A stretch of 64,000 bases of DNA from Xanthoparmelia taractica (GCA_033085395.1 JANQBS010000002.1:186001-250000); one strand, 5' to 3'; counted from the first letter of the stretch, positions 12,471-24,758 are shown. A program made the numbers and translations. The notes: generated by a model not told the origin, from the sequence alone.

Positions 12471-13705
12471 ATGATACTGTCAATCTTTTATCTGGCTTTT
12501 CTTCTTGCTGCTGGCAGCAATGCATCTCCATGTAAGCTTAATTCCGGTAATGGGACTTCGTCTCCAACACCAGGAGAGAAAGCTGCTCCACAACGAGATG
12601 GCCACGGCAGTGCAGCCCTCAATAGTAACCAGAAGCTGGCCCCCCAATCCAACGCCGGGCTGAACTTGGTCCTGCCATCTAACACCAGCGCAAACAATGC
12701 TGGTCCGAGTACACCTGCTTTGACTCCCAGCGGATCTGGCACCTCTGGCACCTCCGGCACATCTCCCATTTCTGGCCCCCTCACTCCGGCGAGCGGAAGC
12801 TGTCCGCCGGGCTTCCTTAATACCGTGTTCAATACCAATGCGGGTCAGAGTCCTGGCTTCCCCAGCACTACTTGGGATACTCTCACAAAGCATGGGATAA
12901 GTGATTGGAGTACGTTCAGCCTCGCAAGTCTAAGGAACCGTTTGCATGTTTGCTGACCAGCCCTTCTTTCTCAGTCGGCTTCTCCCTCAAGACTCTCGAC
13001 AAGCAAGGCACTTACAACCTCTCCCCCACTCAAGGGTCCCAGCTCAGTGGGGCCTTTAACAAAGCCCAGATACCCATCGTCATGGACCACACTTACATTA
13101 AGGACGCCTCAGACATGCTAGCAAACGCCCCTCCGCCATATCTCGAACTCTTCAATGAGCCCGACTTCTCTTTCGAAGGTCTAACACTTACTGAAGATGC
13201 AGCTCCCTCTGCTTCAGACTTGAAGATTCTCTTCGACACACCGCACCCAAACACGAAATTTATCTCGCCAGCCCTCATGGATGCTAATAGTGACTGGCTC
13301 GGGACATTCTTCCAGGCATGCAATGGCTGCATCGACCAAATTGACGTGATCGCTATGCACGTATATAACCCAGATCCGCAAGGCGTCATGGACCAGATCA
13401 CAAAGCTATACAGTACATGGAAGAAGCCCATCTGGATCACGGAGCTCTCGCCAGCTACCTCCGGCTGCGGACTCGACCAGACTACAATGGCTTCGCAATA
13501 CATCGATGTCTTGATTCCCGAAATCCTGAAGCTCGGCTATGTCGAGAAGATTTTCTGGAATAGTGGGGAGATGGACAATCCGCCTATCAACGGAGCCTCT
13601 GCGCCATGCAGCTCGAGTTTGACGAATGCGGATGGGTCGGCCACGCCGGTGTTGCAGGCTTTGGGGGCTGCATGTGGAATCAACACTGGCACCGCGACGT
13701 CGTGA
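12471..13705 (+). CDS. Secreted GH128 (Asl1-like) glycoside hydrolase
   Basis: Two exons (12471-12909, 12975-13705) with a 65-nt intron encode 389 aa. The N-terminus MILSIFYLAFLLAAGSNA is a typical signal peptide. A Ser/Thr/Pro/Gly-rich linker runs to about residue 118 before the catalytic domain. The domain matches the Asl1-like/GH128 fold. The acid/base Glu sits in LELFNEPD (E208) and the nucleophile in WITELS (E303), with the expected MHVY strand between them. GH128 enzymes are endo-beta-1,3-glucanases acting on fungal cell-wall or storage glucan. The low-complexity linker may be O-mannosylated and tether the enzyme in the wall. The exact substrate cannot be read from sequence. Confidence 0.9.
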
Positions 13706-13867
13706 GGGAGGGAAAGCCTTTGTTGAGGCGTTGATCCCTGAGGAGATTTGCATTTAGCGCCTTAATACTAGCCTTTCCTTCATCGGCGCGCCATATTGAT
13801 CCAGGTTCGTAGCAAGCTACAGCCAATACGACTCTCGCTTTTACAGGGCACGGGCTCCTGCCGAGCT

Positions 13868-14404
13868 TCAATATCTCCCACTTACCTCCCCTAAAATCGT
13901 TCTCCTCCTATCCAACCCTTCGCTCGTCTCGCTCCTTCTGTTCCCTCGATAGCTCGCCCCATCCCTCCTATGCCCACCAAACGCTTCATGATCCTGATAA
14001 TCTCTTACAACCCCCGCGTCCCCATCGAAGCCATCCATCCTCCGACTCCCTCTCCTACTGTGCTTCCCAGCATGCTTCTTCCCCCTCCTCCCACTCTTCT
14101 CCCACCGCCTCTCCTCCCCCTCCATCCTCAACTCCTCCACCCGCTCCCTACTCGCCCCCCCTCTCCAAACTGTTTCATCAAAGATCCCCGCTTTCGGGCC
14201 CCCCGGATACCTCCCCTTCCTGACTTTGTTTTTGCGGTGGAAGTACGTGCACGAGATGTAGAAACCGTGGATGTGGGACGGTATGACGCCGGCGATGAAG
14301 AGGAGGCAGTTTACGAGGGTGTCGGTGTAGGGGCCTGTGAGGAGGAGGACGGCGAGGGGCGGGAAGAAGAGGTTGATGAGGGTGAGGCAGAGGCGGGTGA
14401 GCAT
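13868..14404 (-). CDS. PMP3/SNA-family membrane proteolipid with long basic tail
   Basis: This single-exon frame encodes 178 aa. Residues 1-55 match the UPF0057/Pmp3 family: two close hydrophobic helices separated by a short polar turn, with the motifs FFPPLAVLLLTG and IPSHIHGFYI. Yeast Pmp3 is a roughly 55-residue plasma-membrane proteolipid affecting membrane potential and cation tolerance. Several Sna paralogues carry cytoplasmic tails used in vacuolar sorting. Here a tail of about 120 residues is very rich in Arg, Lys, Gly and Glu and has no recognisable domain. The gene is tail to tail with the GH128-like gene, with 162 bp between stop codons. The tail frame is long and GC-rich, so its last part is less certain than the head. 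Confidence 0.82.
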   Translation of the reverse strand: MLTRLCLTLINLFFPPLAVLLLTGPYTDTLVNCLLFIAGVIPSHIHGFYISCTYFHRKNKVRKGRYPGGPKAGIFDETVWRGGASRERVEELRMEGEERRWEKSGRRGKKHAGKHSRRGSRRMDGFDGDAGVVRDYQDHEAFGGHRRDGASYRGNRRSETSEGLDRRRTILGEVSGRY

Positions 14405-15631
14405 GTTGGGGGGGGAAGGCGCGGGTCGGGTTGGAGGTAGGTCTACGTGGTTGCTGTGCGATGGGACATTTTGGGGATGTTCATTGCGGGGTTATGATCA
14501 GAGAAGCCATGATGAGGGCCTGATGGCAGTCTTGAGACCTTGTTTGCCAGGTTCATGGACGCTTGTAGCCAAGGAAAATGGTGATGCCAAGACCGGAATG
14601 CTTGGCGGCATCGGCTTTCAAGCCTCGGCAGAGTTCTGTGACATACTTTTACATCTTCTACATACTCTCTTCACCATTGACTTGAGGTCTGAATGACAAC
14701 GTCAAGAGAATATAGAATACGCATATGAAAGCAAAATGGCGTTAAGACTCCTCAAGGCTAAGGCATTGGCAGCTGCACGACGCGCCCGGTAAAGGACCGA
14801 CGAGAAACCGGGAGCGATGAGGGGTCCATATCCGATAATTACATTTCAGCAGACGATAAACAGGCGGCAGCTGCCAGGACATTCATCCCTCAGGCGTTCC
14901 CAGTATCTGTAGCTGAATCTCACGGGTGCCCTTCGCTGCTAAGAGCTCAATACTTTTCTTCGTCACGGGAAAGAAGGCGCCTAAAACACACCGCACGCTT
15001 CACGAGATCTCATCAGAAACCCAGGACGATGCATCAACGAATCTCACCTATCTGAATTTGTCATAGTTGTTAGTGTTAGCAACCCCGGCCGGGAATAAGA
15101 GTACCGTTGAGGACCTGGCCACGCGGAATGATTAATTTCTTCGAGATCACTCCAAGGAAACCGTCACCAGACTTCAATGGATCCCATCACTGTGGCTTCT
15201 TCAACTCGACGAATCAAGGCCCTGGTCAGAGCTGAGACCTCAATCAATCCACAAATGCACAGCGCTACACCCTGAGACATTGTTCAGCCTTTCGCCAGTA
15301 CTTACCATATCTGTGCCTCACGTGTCGATTGATGACTGCCTGCGGAATAATCCTTCAGCGCGCAGCCGTCTTGGCAAAGGAGTTCGAAAATCGCTGTTGC
15401 AATACGAAGAAGGTCTCGGCATTCGATGGCCTCGGCAGTCTCTTCGTTAATCATTTTTTCAGCGTCTTCGTTACGTACTGCTTGATCTAGAGGTCGCTGG
15501 GCGACTGAGGTGGAATCAGTGAGGTCCTAAAGAACACCGCGGAGATTACAGGACAGTTCATGACTCGAGTTTTGTTTTTCCACCATGAGGCGACTGTGTG
15601 TGGTTGAAGGTCAAGATCTACATCGGCTGGC

Positions 15632-16102
15632 TCACCTATCAGACAACTTTGTGTTGACCGGTACCTGATCTAAGTCGCGAGAATAGACAGAGGATCGACA
15701 AGAGGCTTTCGCATCCACGAGCCTGATTTGATCTGCAACTAGTACGTTGTGATGAGGGCAGTTCATCATCAGCACATTGACGAAAATCAAAGAACCATTC
15801 TCGTCTTCTATCCTTAGTGTCTCTCTCATGGATATGGCCGCTAGCATAGGCGTCGGCGCGGGCGATCCACATAACAGAGTATCAGTGAGCTGGTAACTTG
15901 GGGAGATCCCAGGGTCCACTTTGGAACAATTATTAATGGATGGATCTGTCGGCAAATCCCAGGGTCTGTGATGTAAGAAGCATGATGGAAACTCGGATGG
16001 TCCCAGAGGCACGAAGCTTGCGTCCTCCCGTGTCGAAACCTGGTAATCCAAAGCCGCCAGTGTCAGACATTTCGCTGGGTCCGATATCTCCACATTTCCC
16101 AT
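15632..16102 (-). CDS. Hypothetical ORF, doubtful
   Basis: An uninterrupted ATG-to-stop frame of 156 codons. I recognise no family, signal peptide or membrane segment, and no splice-linked neighbour extends it convincingly. It may be a chance frame or the remains of a degraded gene. It is listed only because it is the longest frame in a 5-kb gap. Confidence 0.15.
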   Translation of the reverse strand: MGNVEISDPAKCLTLAALDYQVSTREDASFVPLGPSEFPSCFLHHRPWDLPTDPSINNCSKVDPGISPSYQLTDTLLCGSPAPTPMLAAISMRETLRIEDENGSLIFVNVLMMNCPHHNVLVADQIRLVDAKASCRSSVYSRDLDQVPVNTKLSDR

Positions 16103-17153
16103 CTTCCCAACAATCGAGTCATGGCGTTAAGGAGATAAGAGTCGCTCCAATCGTTTCAACGGCGAGAGGATTTCGTATCCATGGATTTGGCTCCACTCTT
16201 GGTGAAGGCTCTTCCATTCTTCGCGTCTCGGCACGCCCCGAGAGGTTTAGCTCATCTTCCTCGATCGATGGCCATTGTCGCAAGGGCTTTTAGTGGGGTT
16301 GTGGTCGTCACATTCACGAATTGCACAGTTATCCAACACTATTCCTTACTTCGTATACCATTCCCACCGACACCACTTACGCTCATGGTCTAGATTCGAA
16401 AAGCCAGGCTGGCCAAGCCATGGCGCTTTACCGTCATTCAGATGTAACATGTATCCGCCGGATTGAACTATTATCCAGTTCTTTGTGATGAGAGAAAGAG
16501 GGTTGCGGAAGAGGATATGCCAACGACGGTAGCCGACACTTATTATTCCAATTTTTAGACTGCGAACGAGCGTTGCTGCTCGCATTGCAGCTGCAGAGCA
16601 GCATCGATGCAAGTAAATTATAAGCTCCTTTTAAAAACCTGGTTACACACAGACCCCCCGGAGACCCAGAGATCTAAGCGGCTGCAGATATGCGATTCTC
16701 GTGGTTCGGTTTTCCCAGATCTCTTTGATATTCGCGGACCTGGCTGTGCAGCGGGAGGCGACATTGAAGCGACCATTGCCTTGACTGCACGATCCAGAAA
16801 AGGAAAAGCATCGCTACACTTTGGTTGGCAAGCGGCAACAATGAGTGTTAGCGGTCGCGCGGTCCAGGAAACAGTTTGGAAGATAGTTCAGTCGAAGAGC
16901 GCACTACAATAAGTGGATGCGTTAGTTTGGATGCACTTGGGTTGGTAAGGTAAGGTAGGCAATTCAAGCCAAGCCGAGCTCAGAGTTAGCAGCAGCAGAC
17001 TTTCTTCGACGCGCGGGCCATGGCAAACGGACCGATGAAGCGATCACGATACGACGGAGATGCTTGATCGATCTGGTGAATAAAAGGAAAAAAGTCACAG
17101 TTGGGAATGGAGGGTCAAAGATTTATGATAAATCAATTACTATATGCAATGGG

Positions 17154-17192
17154 TTTTTTCCCTTTTTTTTTCAATTTTTTTTTTTTTTTTTT
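17154..17192. repeat. Poly(T) tract
   Basis: Interrupted homopolymer T run. A second pure run of about 18 T lies at 17301-17318. Both are in the long leader of the regulator gene. Confidence 0.85.
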
Positions 17193-17971
17193 CAATTGAT
17201 TTTCTGAGATTGCAGTGTCTGGCAATAATTAATACTTTATGTTTTGTGCATGGATGGCATTCCTTTTTGACTTTTGTACCATTTTGGTTTGTGTTTTGTG
17301 TTTTTTTTTTTTTTTTTTGGTGACAGAGCTAATTCTTGGTGGGCTTAAGACGTCAGTGGTTCAAGACTATGGCCGAAAGATTCGGACCGAGGAAAAAGTG
17401 TGTAGCGTGGCGCGCGCAAGCTTGTGCCTTAAGCTACACTTGACTGACTCCCTTTTTCCCAAATACACTGACACATTCAACCCAGGAGAGAGATGACTCT
17501 GAGGGTTTGGGGATGCGGAGAAAAAAAAAGCAAAATAAAGAAGAAGAGAAGGAATGCAACATTGAATGCACAGATGAAAGAAGTGTGAAACGACTATTGA
17601 AATTATAAGATGCAAAGGAAGAAAAGGAAGCGCGTAAGGGACGAATTGGAGGGAAAATATAATGAATTGGATTGGATAGTATGGGGGATAATGGAGCTAT
17701 TGTTCGACTTTTGACAAATACTCTTGCATCTAGCCCATCCACCTGCAGGCGCCCGAGCCCTCTGGCTTACCTCGATTCGTGGAAAATGAACCAAGGCCGC
17801 TTTTCATTGGCTGACCTGACCAATGGCCCTTTTCAAAACACACCAACGAAATATGTCTCTCGTCTCTCCTGCCTCAAATTGCGACTAAGGGTACTTTAAT
17901 GTCTTTTCCATCCAAGACTTGGCATCGCGCGTTTGGACATTTTTGGTTGCGAGCCGGTCTGTGAGCAAAAC

Positions 17972-18039
17972 AAGAAGAAGAAGAAGAAGGAGAAGGAGAA
18001 AAGGAAGAATAAGAAGAATAAGAAGAGAAATAAGAAGAG
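17972..18039. repeat. Purine-rich AAG/GAA microsatellite
   Basis: Degenerate AAG repeat. A second, longer purine-only tract of the same kind occurs at about 18463-18543. Both create spurious Lys/Arg-rich or Ser/Phe-rich frames. Confidence 0.8.
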
Positions 18040-19703
18040 TTACGATTCGACATGCCTTGTTGATCTCCTCGTGTAGATCTATCTACTTTCAAGATTTGGG
18101 GGGGGGGAGAATTAGAGAATCATGAGTAAGAAATGGGGGGTGGGATGAAGTAAAGCCAAGGCCAAGGCCAATTTTGGTTGGAGCGTGACCGATTGCGGAA
18201 GACTGGCTCCGGCGGGACGGGATCTGCGCGGCCACTAGCGGGAAAGGGTTTCGTTACCAAACTTCCAATCAAGTTGGAAATGCTTGGATCCGATCTTGCC
18301 GTCCCTTGATCCATGTGTCCCAATCTTGGAAAGAAAAATTAAGGTCCGTTTCCCATTAGAAAAGTACCCTAGAGAGCAACCTAAACTACCCTAGACACTT
18401 TGGTGGTTTTGTTTTGTTTTTTATATTCTTCGGACATGCCTATTATGCCTATTACCAAACTGTAAAGAGGAGAGAAGAAGAAGAAGAAGAAGCCAAAAGA
18501 AAAGATAAAGAGAAAGAAAAGAAAAGAAAAGAAGAAGAAGGGCTGAGAGTGACGGCCGCCGACATGCAAGCATTTACCATGTTGGGGAGTGTATGAAAGG
18601 AATGGGAAGAGGGAGAAGGGGGTGGGGGGGAAGAGGGAACTGCCTTTACAAATCGAGTGCAAACAAAAAAAAGGGGGGGTGTCCAATGGAATCAAAGAAA
18701 AGTCGATGACGAAGTCATTTCATTCAAACTCCATTCTGCGCGCCCTCACATACTACTTACCTGACTCTCTCAGATTTGCCCCGCTGTCACAAGAATACCA
18801 TGGCTGAAAAAAAAAAAAGAAGCGTTCAGCTGAGCTCAGCTCGGATCAGTTCAGCCCAGGGCTAGCTATTACTACTACACTACCTTACTCTACAGTAAAA
18901 TAGTAGACGGCTCGGTATACGGCCTGCTTACCAAACCCAAAATAAAAAAGGTGTGTGTACGCTAAACCCCACCCCCCTTCCCTTGGATCTTCTTTGAACA
19001 CAAAGCTCAACGCTCAACGGGTCGACTCCGTACCAGTCATGACCATGATATCGACATGGATCTCTATTAGCCCATCCGAACCAATGCAAGCCACTAAGAT
19101 CTCTAACCAGGCATTCCATTCATACTATCACCCACACTATGCAACTATGCAACATACTTAACTTGATCCCTCAAGCGTCCACCCTTATGGCTGCCGCTAA
19201 GTGCAAAACTTGCCCCCCCCCCCCCCGGATGCCGGCCTATTAGAGCCGGTTGTTTGTGGGGAAAATCAACAAAAACAAGGGAGAGTGAGGCAAACTTCGG
19301 TATTCACATCGAACCAAAATGCGACTCGGCAATCTGCCGTAGAACTCTCAGATGCACTTGTTCTCCCCTTGCCCTCCATCCCCCTCCCCCCCCCCCAAGT
19401 GACTACTTGCATGCACGAATACAACACCATGCAGCTGGATAAGTGGCTCATATTCGACCACAGGCCTAGATCTGCCACTTACCCTGTGTCGCATAACGGA
19501 AAAGCCCTAATCTATTTGAGATTCGCCCTGATAGTGCTGGTCGATATCAATAATACTACTGCCACTACCATCACTACTACTACTACACCCTTCTCACCAT
19601 CACATGCCAGTAATGCTGCTCTATCATCATCAAGATCAAGCAGTTTAATGGATCACTCTCGCACCTACGTCGCCCATTCCTCTTCACTTCATCCTACCAG
19701 GTC

Positions 19704-22633
19704 ATGGACGGCATCACCACCTTTGATCCGGACGAGCTCTCGCCCCAACCTCGACCACCGATACAGCCTACCCGGCCCCCTCGAGAAAAGTCGAAACGTC
19801 CCCAATTGTCCTGTAACCCATGCAGAGCTCGCAAGGTCAAGGTGAGTTCACAAATTTGGTCTGACCAAGTCTTGTTTCCATTCCTCTTACGCAGATAATA
19901 CTAGTGTGATCGCATCCAGCCCTGTACGGCATGTTCCCTACATCAGATCGCAGAATTATGTGAATTCGATCTCTCCGAGGCGGAACGACAGCCTATTCTA
20001 CAAGCAGAGGCGCTCAAGGAACGGGACAAGACAATAGCTAACCTTCGCAATGAAATGGCTATCCTCCGGGGGGAACCCATCAAAGCCGAGCCGACCGACG
20101 ACAACATATTTGCCCGTAGCGGGCAAAAGATGAAGTTGCCTCCGAAAGTGACCAAGAAGCCTTCACCGCAACCTCCACCACAATTGCAAGCCTTCAGTGG
20201 AGATTTGAATGACAACATCTACTTTGGAAGCCCTGGTATGACCAGCGTTGTCGAAGAGGTAAGCGCCCGTTCATTCCCTCGGGATCCGTCTCCCCCATCC
20301 CGCTCTCCCCCCATCCCGCTAAAGGTGTGACCACCCCCCAGTTTGCGCACCTGGCTTTTGACCGAAGGCCTTCGAATCTCACTCATGCCGTTCCTCGTGC
20401 CACTGATATTTTCGCCTTTCAACTCGCAACGTCTCATCCTTTTCCCACCCTGTGGTCTGCTAAAGATGACACTTCGAGCTTGGTCAAGCTGCTGCCACCC
20501 GAGCAAGACCTCTTCTTCTATCTCGATGCTTTCCAGCGACGCGCACAGTTCTGCTCTTTCCCTCATGTGCCTGACCAGTGTACGAACAACGAAGTCAGAC
20601 GGTTTTTGGAAAACCTGGAGCACAATGCGGCCCTCTATCCCGACATGCTCGCTTTGCTTTTCGCCACCCTAGCGCAAGGCTTGCAGGACGGTGTGTTCGA
20701 CAAGTTTGGCGGGAAATGGGTTGCCGGCAGTGTTGAGCAGGAGTCAAAGAAGGGCGATGTTTACAGTCAGTATCAACGATTCAAGTCCTGCGTATCTTGC
20801 TGAACCCAATCAGTCGCTGCCGCCTATCAGTGTTTGAGGCTTGCCTCGTTCATGAGCCGGCCAACATTACTGGTGATTGAGGCACTGGTGATGATGGGAC
20901 CCTACCTTACCAACAGCGGCAAGTTCCTTGATGCATCAGCTCTTTTCGGCTGCACCGTCAGGCTTGCTCAAAGTATTGGCTGTAAGTGGCGAGCGTCGCT
21001 AAAAGGCTCTAATTTGGTGCTTACGTGTTTAGTGCATCGGGATCCAAGTCAATTGAACCCTCCAGCACTTCCCAAAGAGATGAACATTCGACGTAATCTT
21101 TGGTGGTGGATGATACACATGGACCAACAGTACTCGATGGCGCTAGGGCGGCCTATGGCAATATCGAGCATGGGTGATTGCCGACCGCCAGAGCCAATAG
21201 TCCTAGATCCGCTCGTCCAGAGCCTTTCGAACTATATTCTTCAGTTCAGCATCCTGGGACGTCAGATTCTATCTGCTGGCTATCTGAACAACGATCAGAT
21301 TGACAACTTCTCCGACGAGTTGTTGGCCCTGCAAAAGACTCTGCCTGCTCTTATTTCACTTGACATGAGCTGGCTGGATAAGGACAAGGTACTCCCAGGA
21401 TGGCCTCTGGACGCTCAGGCAGGGGTCTTGCACGCAAAGACGCACAACTTTCTCATCTTATTGAACCGACAACGCATTGAGAATGTGCGTCGTAACTCTG
21501 AGGGCCCCAATATCAACTACCCCCCTGTGTACCCTGATGTGGATGCGAACAATGTGCCTCGGGGCCGAGGTCGTGTCCTCATGTCATGTCGAGCGCTCCT
21601 AGTTTCTTTCCAATTCTTCTCGACTAGAGTCCGTGCGGCTATGATCTGCTGGACAATGGGCCAAATGGCTTTCAACGCGGCTATGATCTTACTGTTGTCC
21701 ATGCTCGAGACGGGTGACACCCAGGATCTGAGTGCGGTTCAGCATACATACAGCACCTTCCTCGAAATGAACAAGTTGGGCATCCATAAACTCGCTGGCG
21801 CGGCAGTTGAACGACTGGGGCTTTTGATGAAAGAGTTCCGGGCAGGGGATCCTGCGAATGAGACGGTAATGGGCCAGCAAGGAATGATGCTTCTGGAAGA
21901 TCCTGGGCTACAGGGTTCTATGCCTGAGACTTTTTCGCCACTCAGCTTCCAAATGGCGGGTGGTGCTAATACCCCGGGCATGAGAAGGGATGGCAGCGAC
22001 ACAGGATATCGTACAGAAGCCTCACAACTTGCAAGGAAGAAAGCACAACGCAAATCAGGTACCGGTCGCGAGGGGAAGGGAAGACCAGAGAAGAAGTCGG
22101 TTGGAAAGACGACTCAGCGGCCGTGGACAGACCGTCGCTTCTCCGACGGTGCAACACCTAAACAGTCTCGAAAACGCAAACCCAATCGAACCACGCCTAT
22201 TCTTTCTCTAGCTACTGTCCTCCCAGGCCAACACAACTTCTCGGTAACCCCTCAACCAGCCATCAAGCCTGAAGATGAACTCTTCTCACCAATACAGTCG
22301 ACATACCAAGGCTTCCGTCCCATCAACTCCCCAGTCCAACAGCAACAGCACCAGCGCCACCACTTTGAAACCACACCTCGACCGCAAGCCTTTCCGCAAC
22401 CCCATCAGCACGTCGCCACTCTCGTCCACAACAACCAGTCCCACGCTGCATCGGATCCTGGCGATCACAACTTTGCTTTCAGCAACCAGACCACACCTGG
22501 GTCTGCGGGCAACTACTTCGATGAGACTTTAGGTCATCACTTCGCCAACGAGTTCGACCTCCACACGCCGTACTCGGCCCCGCCTTTCAGTTTGCCGGAC
22601 GACCCGTCGTCCTCATACACACAGCATTTTTGA
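19704..22633 (+). CDS. Zn(II)2Cys6 fungal-specific transcription factor
   Basis: Five exons (19704-19841, 19905-20258, 20342-20765, 20814-20981, 21033-22633) encode 894 aa. The introns are 63, 83, 48 and 51 nt, and the first splits the zinc cluster. The binuclear cluster has cysteines 37, 40, 47, 53, 56 and 65 (C-x2-C-x6-C-x5-C-x2-C-x8-C, with CNPCRARKVKCDR), followed by a short linker and a heptad-rich dimerisation helix (about 72-103). The middle is a Fungal_trans domain (PF04082 type) with the RRNLWWWMIHMDQQYSMALG signature. The C-terminus (after about residue 690) is disordered and rich in Lys/Arg then Gln/His/Pro/Ser, like an activation region. It should bind DNA at CGG-type half sites. 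The target pathway is unknown; there is no adjacent metabolic cluster to hint at one. Confidence 0.93.
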
Positions 22634-23172
22634 ATATGCTTAGACTTGTGCCGCGAGGCTTTATATCCCTCAGAAAAAAAAAAACAGTACCACAGCATGG
22701 AACACAGCACATGGAGTGGCCTCTTCAGCAGCATAGCCTGGCGTCTCAGAACCGGCGGCTACACGTCTTTCTTTTTTGCAAGGAGCGATGCATTATGAGC
22801 GATTTTCATTCCCAACATCTTACTGCCAACTGCTTCCTACCAATCAGTCCCTGCTACTTCACTTCAGCATCTTCCATCACCCACCCTCTCTTTATCGCCT
22901 ATCCCCCCCCCCAAAAAAAGAAATCATCCAAGATGTACCATCACTACCAACCCCCTTTACTTGGGCATTTTGGACACCCTCATATCCCCTCTCTTTTAAC
23001 TCCACCTTTTCACAACAGACTGTCACCAACACCAACAATGCTCCTACACGCGGGCGTTTCTGGACACCCCTTTTCCCCCTATCTATTTATTATCTAGCCT
23101 ACTCTATCTACACGCACCAATATCAACCACTCACAACATTTCCACTACCTTTTCCACTACCACTACTACTTT

Positions 23173-23174
<2 letters not shown>

Positions 23175-23237
<63 letters not shown>
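23175..23237. repeat. CTA trinucleotide microsatellite, 21 units
   Basis: An uninterrupted CTA run of 63 nt, the longest perfect simple repeat in the window. It is likely to vary in length between strains. Confidence 0.95.
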
Positions 23238-23270
23238 TCATCTCTTTTCTCATCTAAATTGCCATTACCG

Positions 23271-23323
23271 TCTATCTATCTATCTACCCATCTATCTATC
23301 TACCTATCCACCTATCTATCTCT
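23271..23323. repeat. CTAT tetranucleotide repeat, interrupted
   Basis: CTAT units with occasional ACC/CCA interruptions, immediately downstream of the CTA microsatellite. Confidence 0.85.
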
Positions 23324-24312
23324 GATCACCGAGTACCGGAGTTTCGAAGCTGCATGAGGGCGGTTATACGTGCGTCTTGTTTGTTATCGTCGTTTGCATA
23401 AGATAGCTCAAATGAAAGTAGCTTAAGCCTAGGGAGCGAACCAATGCACGGATGTGGATGCGGATACCCTGATGTGAATGTGCTGTGCTGTAGTAGAAGG
23501 GGGAGTAGCAGCAGTAGTAGTAGTAGTAAAGGTGACGGTGACGGTGGCGGGAATTTCGTAGTGTAGCTTATAGGGAGAAGGGCACGATGGAAGTAATCCA
23601 CTCTACTGCCGGTATCTAGGCTGGCACCGTAGCAGATCAAGTTGGCCCTTTTTGGGGTTGGGGGGGGGAAGAAGGGGAAGGGTGGGAGGATTGGCAGTAT
23701 GTGTTACAAAACGCTCATGACTGACTAACTGACTGACTGACTGACTACGTATCAACACCCCTAATAATCTCTCCCATCATCTTTGGCGTGTGACACAACA
23801 TGCATATTTTAAAGTACGGCTGGTATAACAGTGCAGCGAAGGAACTCTGGAAAGTCGGCAAAAATTCCGACCAGTTGTGTGTATGTATTTAGCACATTCG
23901 TAGCAATGGTCGACTACTACTCGGCTCAGCCTAGCTCTGCACTGTAAATGTCCATCCCGTAGTAGCGTAGAATGAATGAATGAATAAATAAATGATATGT
24001 ACATGTTCCTCTAGGTGAGGATGGGGGGGAGAATGGATATTTAAGGCTCTGTAAAATAGCATTCCCCTGGACCTTTTTCCGTAGTAATAGTAGTGTATAG
24101 GTAGGTCCCTTCTTTTGCGAAGTAGAGGTGAAAGTGGAGATGTTGGTATCGGTGGGATGGGGGTGGGTGGAGGATCTAGACACTGGAGGTTTGTCTGCGT
24201 TAGCTCTCTGGCTTGTTGGTGGTATCCGAGGTCGTGGATGTGGATGCGGATGCGGAGGGGTAGGAGGAGGTTGAAGGAGGAGGGGAAGAGAAGAAGGCGG
24301 GCGAGGGTCTAC

Positions 24313-24758
24313 TTACGGCGGCTGCAGGATTTCGCTCCAGCTGCTGGAGAGGAAGGCGACTGCGATCTGTGAGGCGGTTGCATGTCAGCCTATACTACTA
24401 TTGATTTGACACTTTCCCCTCAAACCCCCCCAGGCGCAGCTCCAGTCTGTCCCAGGATGATACGCTGTCCCAAGCTCCCTTCCTTCCCTCCTTCACAGCA
24501 CTTGGGCCTTCCTTTGTAGCTCGTTTCCGACCCCCCCCCACTTCCCCCCTCTCCGCAACTCATGGAACAAAAAAGAGATTGAACCACACTCACCCCAGCG
24601 AACCCCACAGCTTTCAACACGCTCCTGTTTTCCTGTGCCGTCAACACATCGTACGTGTTCCTCAGCGCACTGCCAATCGTGCCCGGCTCCGGCTGTCGAG
24701 ATCCGGCTCCGCCATGTCGTGCGGAGACGGCGGCGTTTGGGGCGCGTTTGGGTGGCAT
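24313..24758 (-). CDS. TOM6: TOM6-like small subunit of the mitochondrial outer-membrane translocase
   Basis: Two exons (24758-24594 and 24366-24313) joined across a 227-nt intron encode 72 aa. The donor is GTGAGTG, the branch-like site GGCTGAC and the acceptor CTCACAG. The product begins MPPKRAPNAAVSARHGG, has a basic N-terminal half, and ends in one membrane helix (KAVGFAGIAVAFLSSSW) closing with SEILQPP. This basic cytosolic segment, single C-terminal helix and Pro-containing end fit fungal Tom6, which stabilises the Tom40 channel assembly. The yeast protein has a similar ending. Without splicing, exon 1 would read on into a Gly-rich nonsense tail, which supports the intron. Tom5 or another tail-anchored small protein is the main alternative. 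Confidence 0.72.

Larger units (their letters stand above)
14405..19703. other. 5.3-kb low-complexity intergenic region upstream of the Zn2Cys6 regulator
   Basis: No gene can be supported. The left part (to about 16.9 kb) has ordinary composition and one 156-codon frame (15632-16102, minus) without a known domain. From about 16.9 kb onward it is dominated by poly(T), purine-rich AAG/GAA tracts, poly(C) runs (19213-19226, about 19387-19396) and ACT repeats. This is typical of the very long promoter/5' leader of a filamentous-fungal regulator. CCAAT in both orientations occurs near 17805-17823. Confidence 0.5.
22634..24312. other. Microsatellite-rich intergenic region
   Basis: This region holds the 3' flanks of the regulator and of the TOM6-like gene. 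It is full of simple repeats: CTA, CTAT, AGTAG, GACT (about 23718-23748) and GAAT/AAAT (about 23970-23995). The open frames across it are repeat artefacts. No gene is supported. Confidence 0.65.

Noticed and set aside
14405..16900. Possible transposon remnant in the gene-free stretch
   Set aside because: No transposase or reverse-transcriptase motifs, terminal repeats or target-site duplications seen.
23175..23323. Regular short repeats that could be mistaken for a CRISPR array
   Set aside because: Contiguous tri- and tetranucleotide repeats without spacers, in a eukaryotic genome.
22776..23357. 193-codon plus frame with a long Leu run
   Set aside because: Produced by the CTA and CTAT microsatellites; not a membrane protein.
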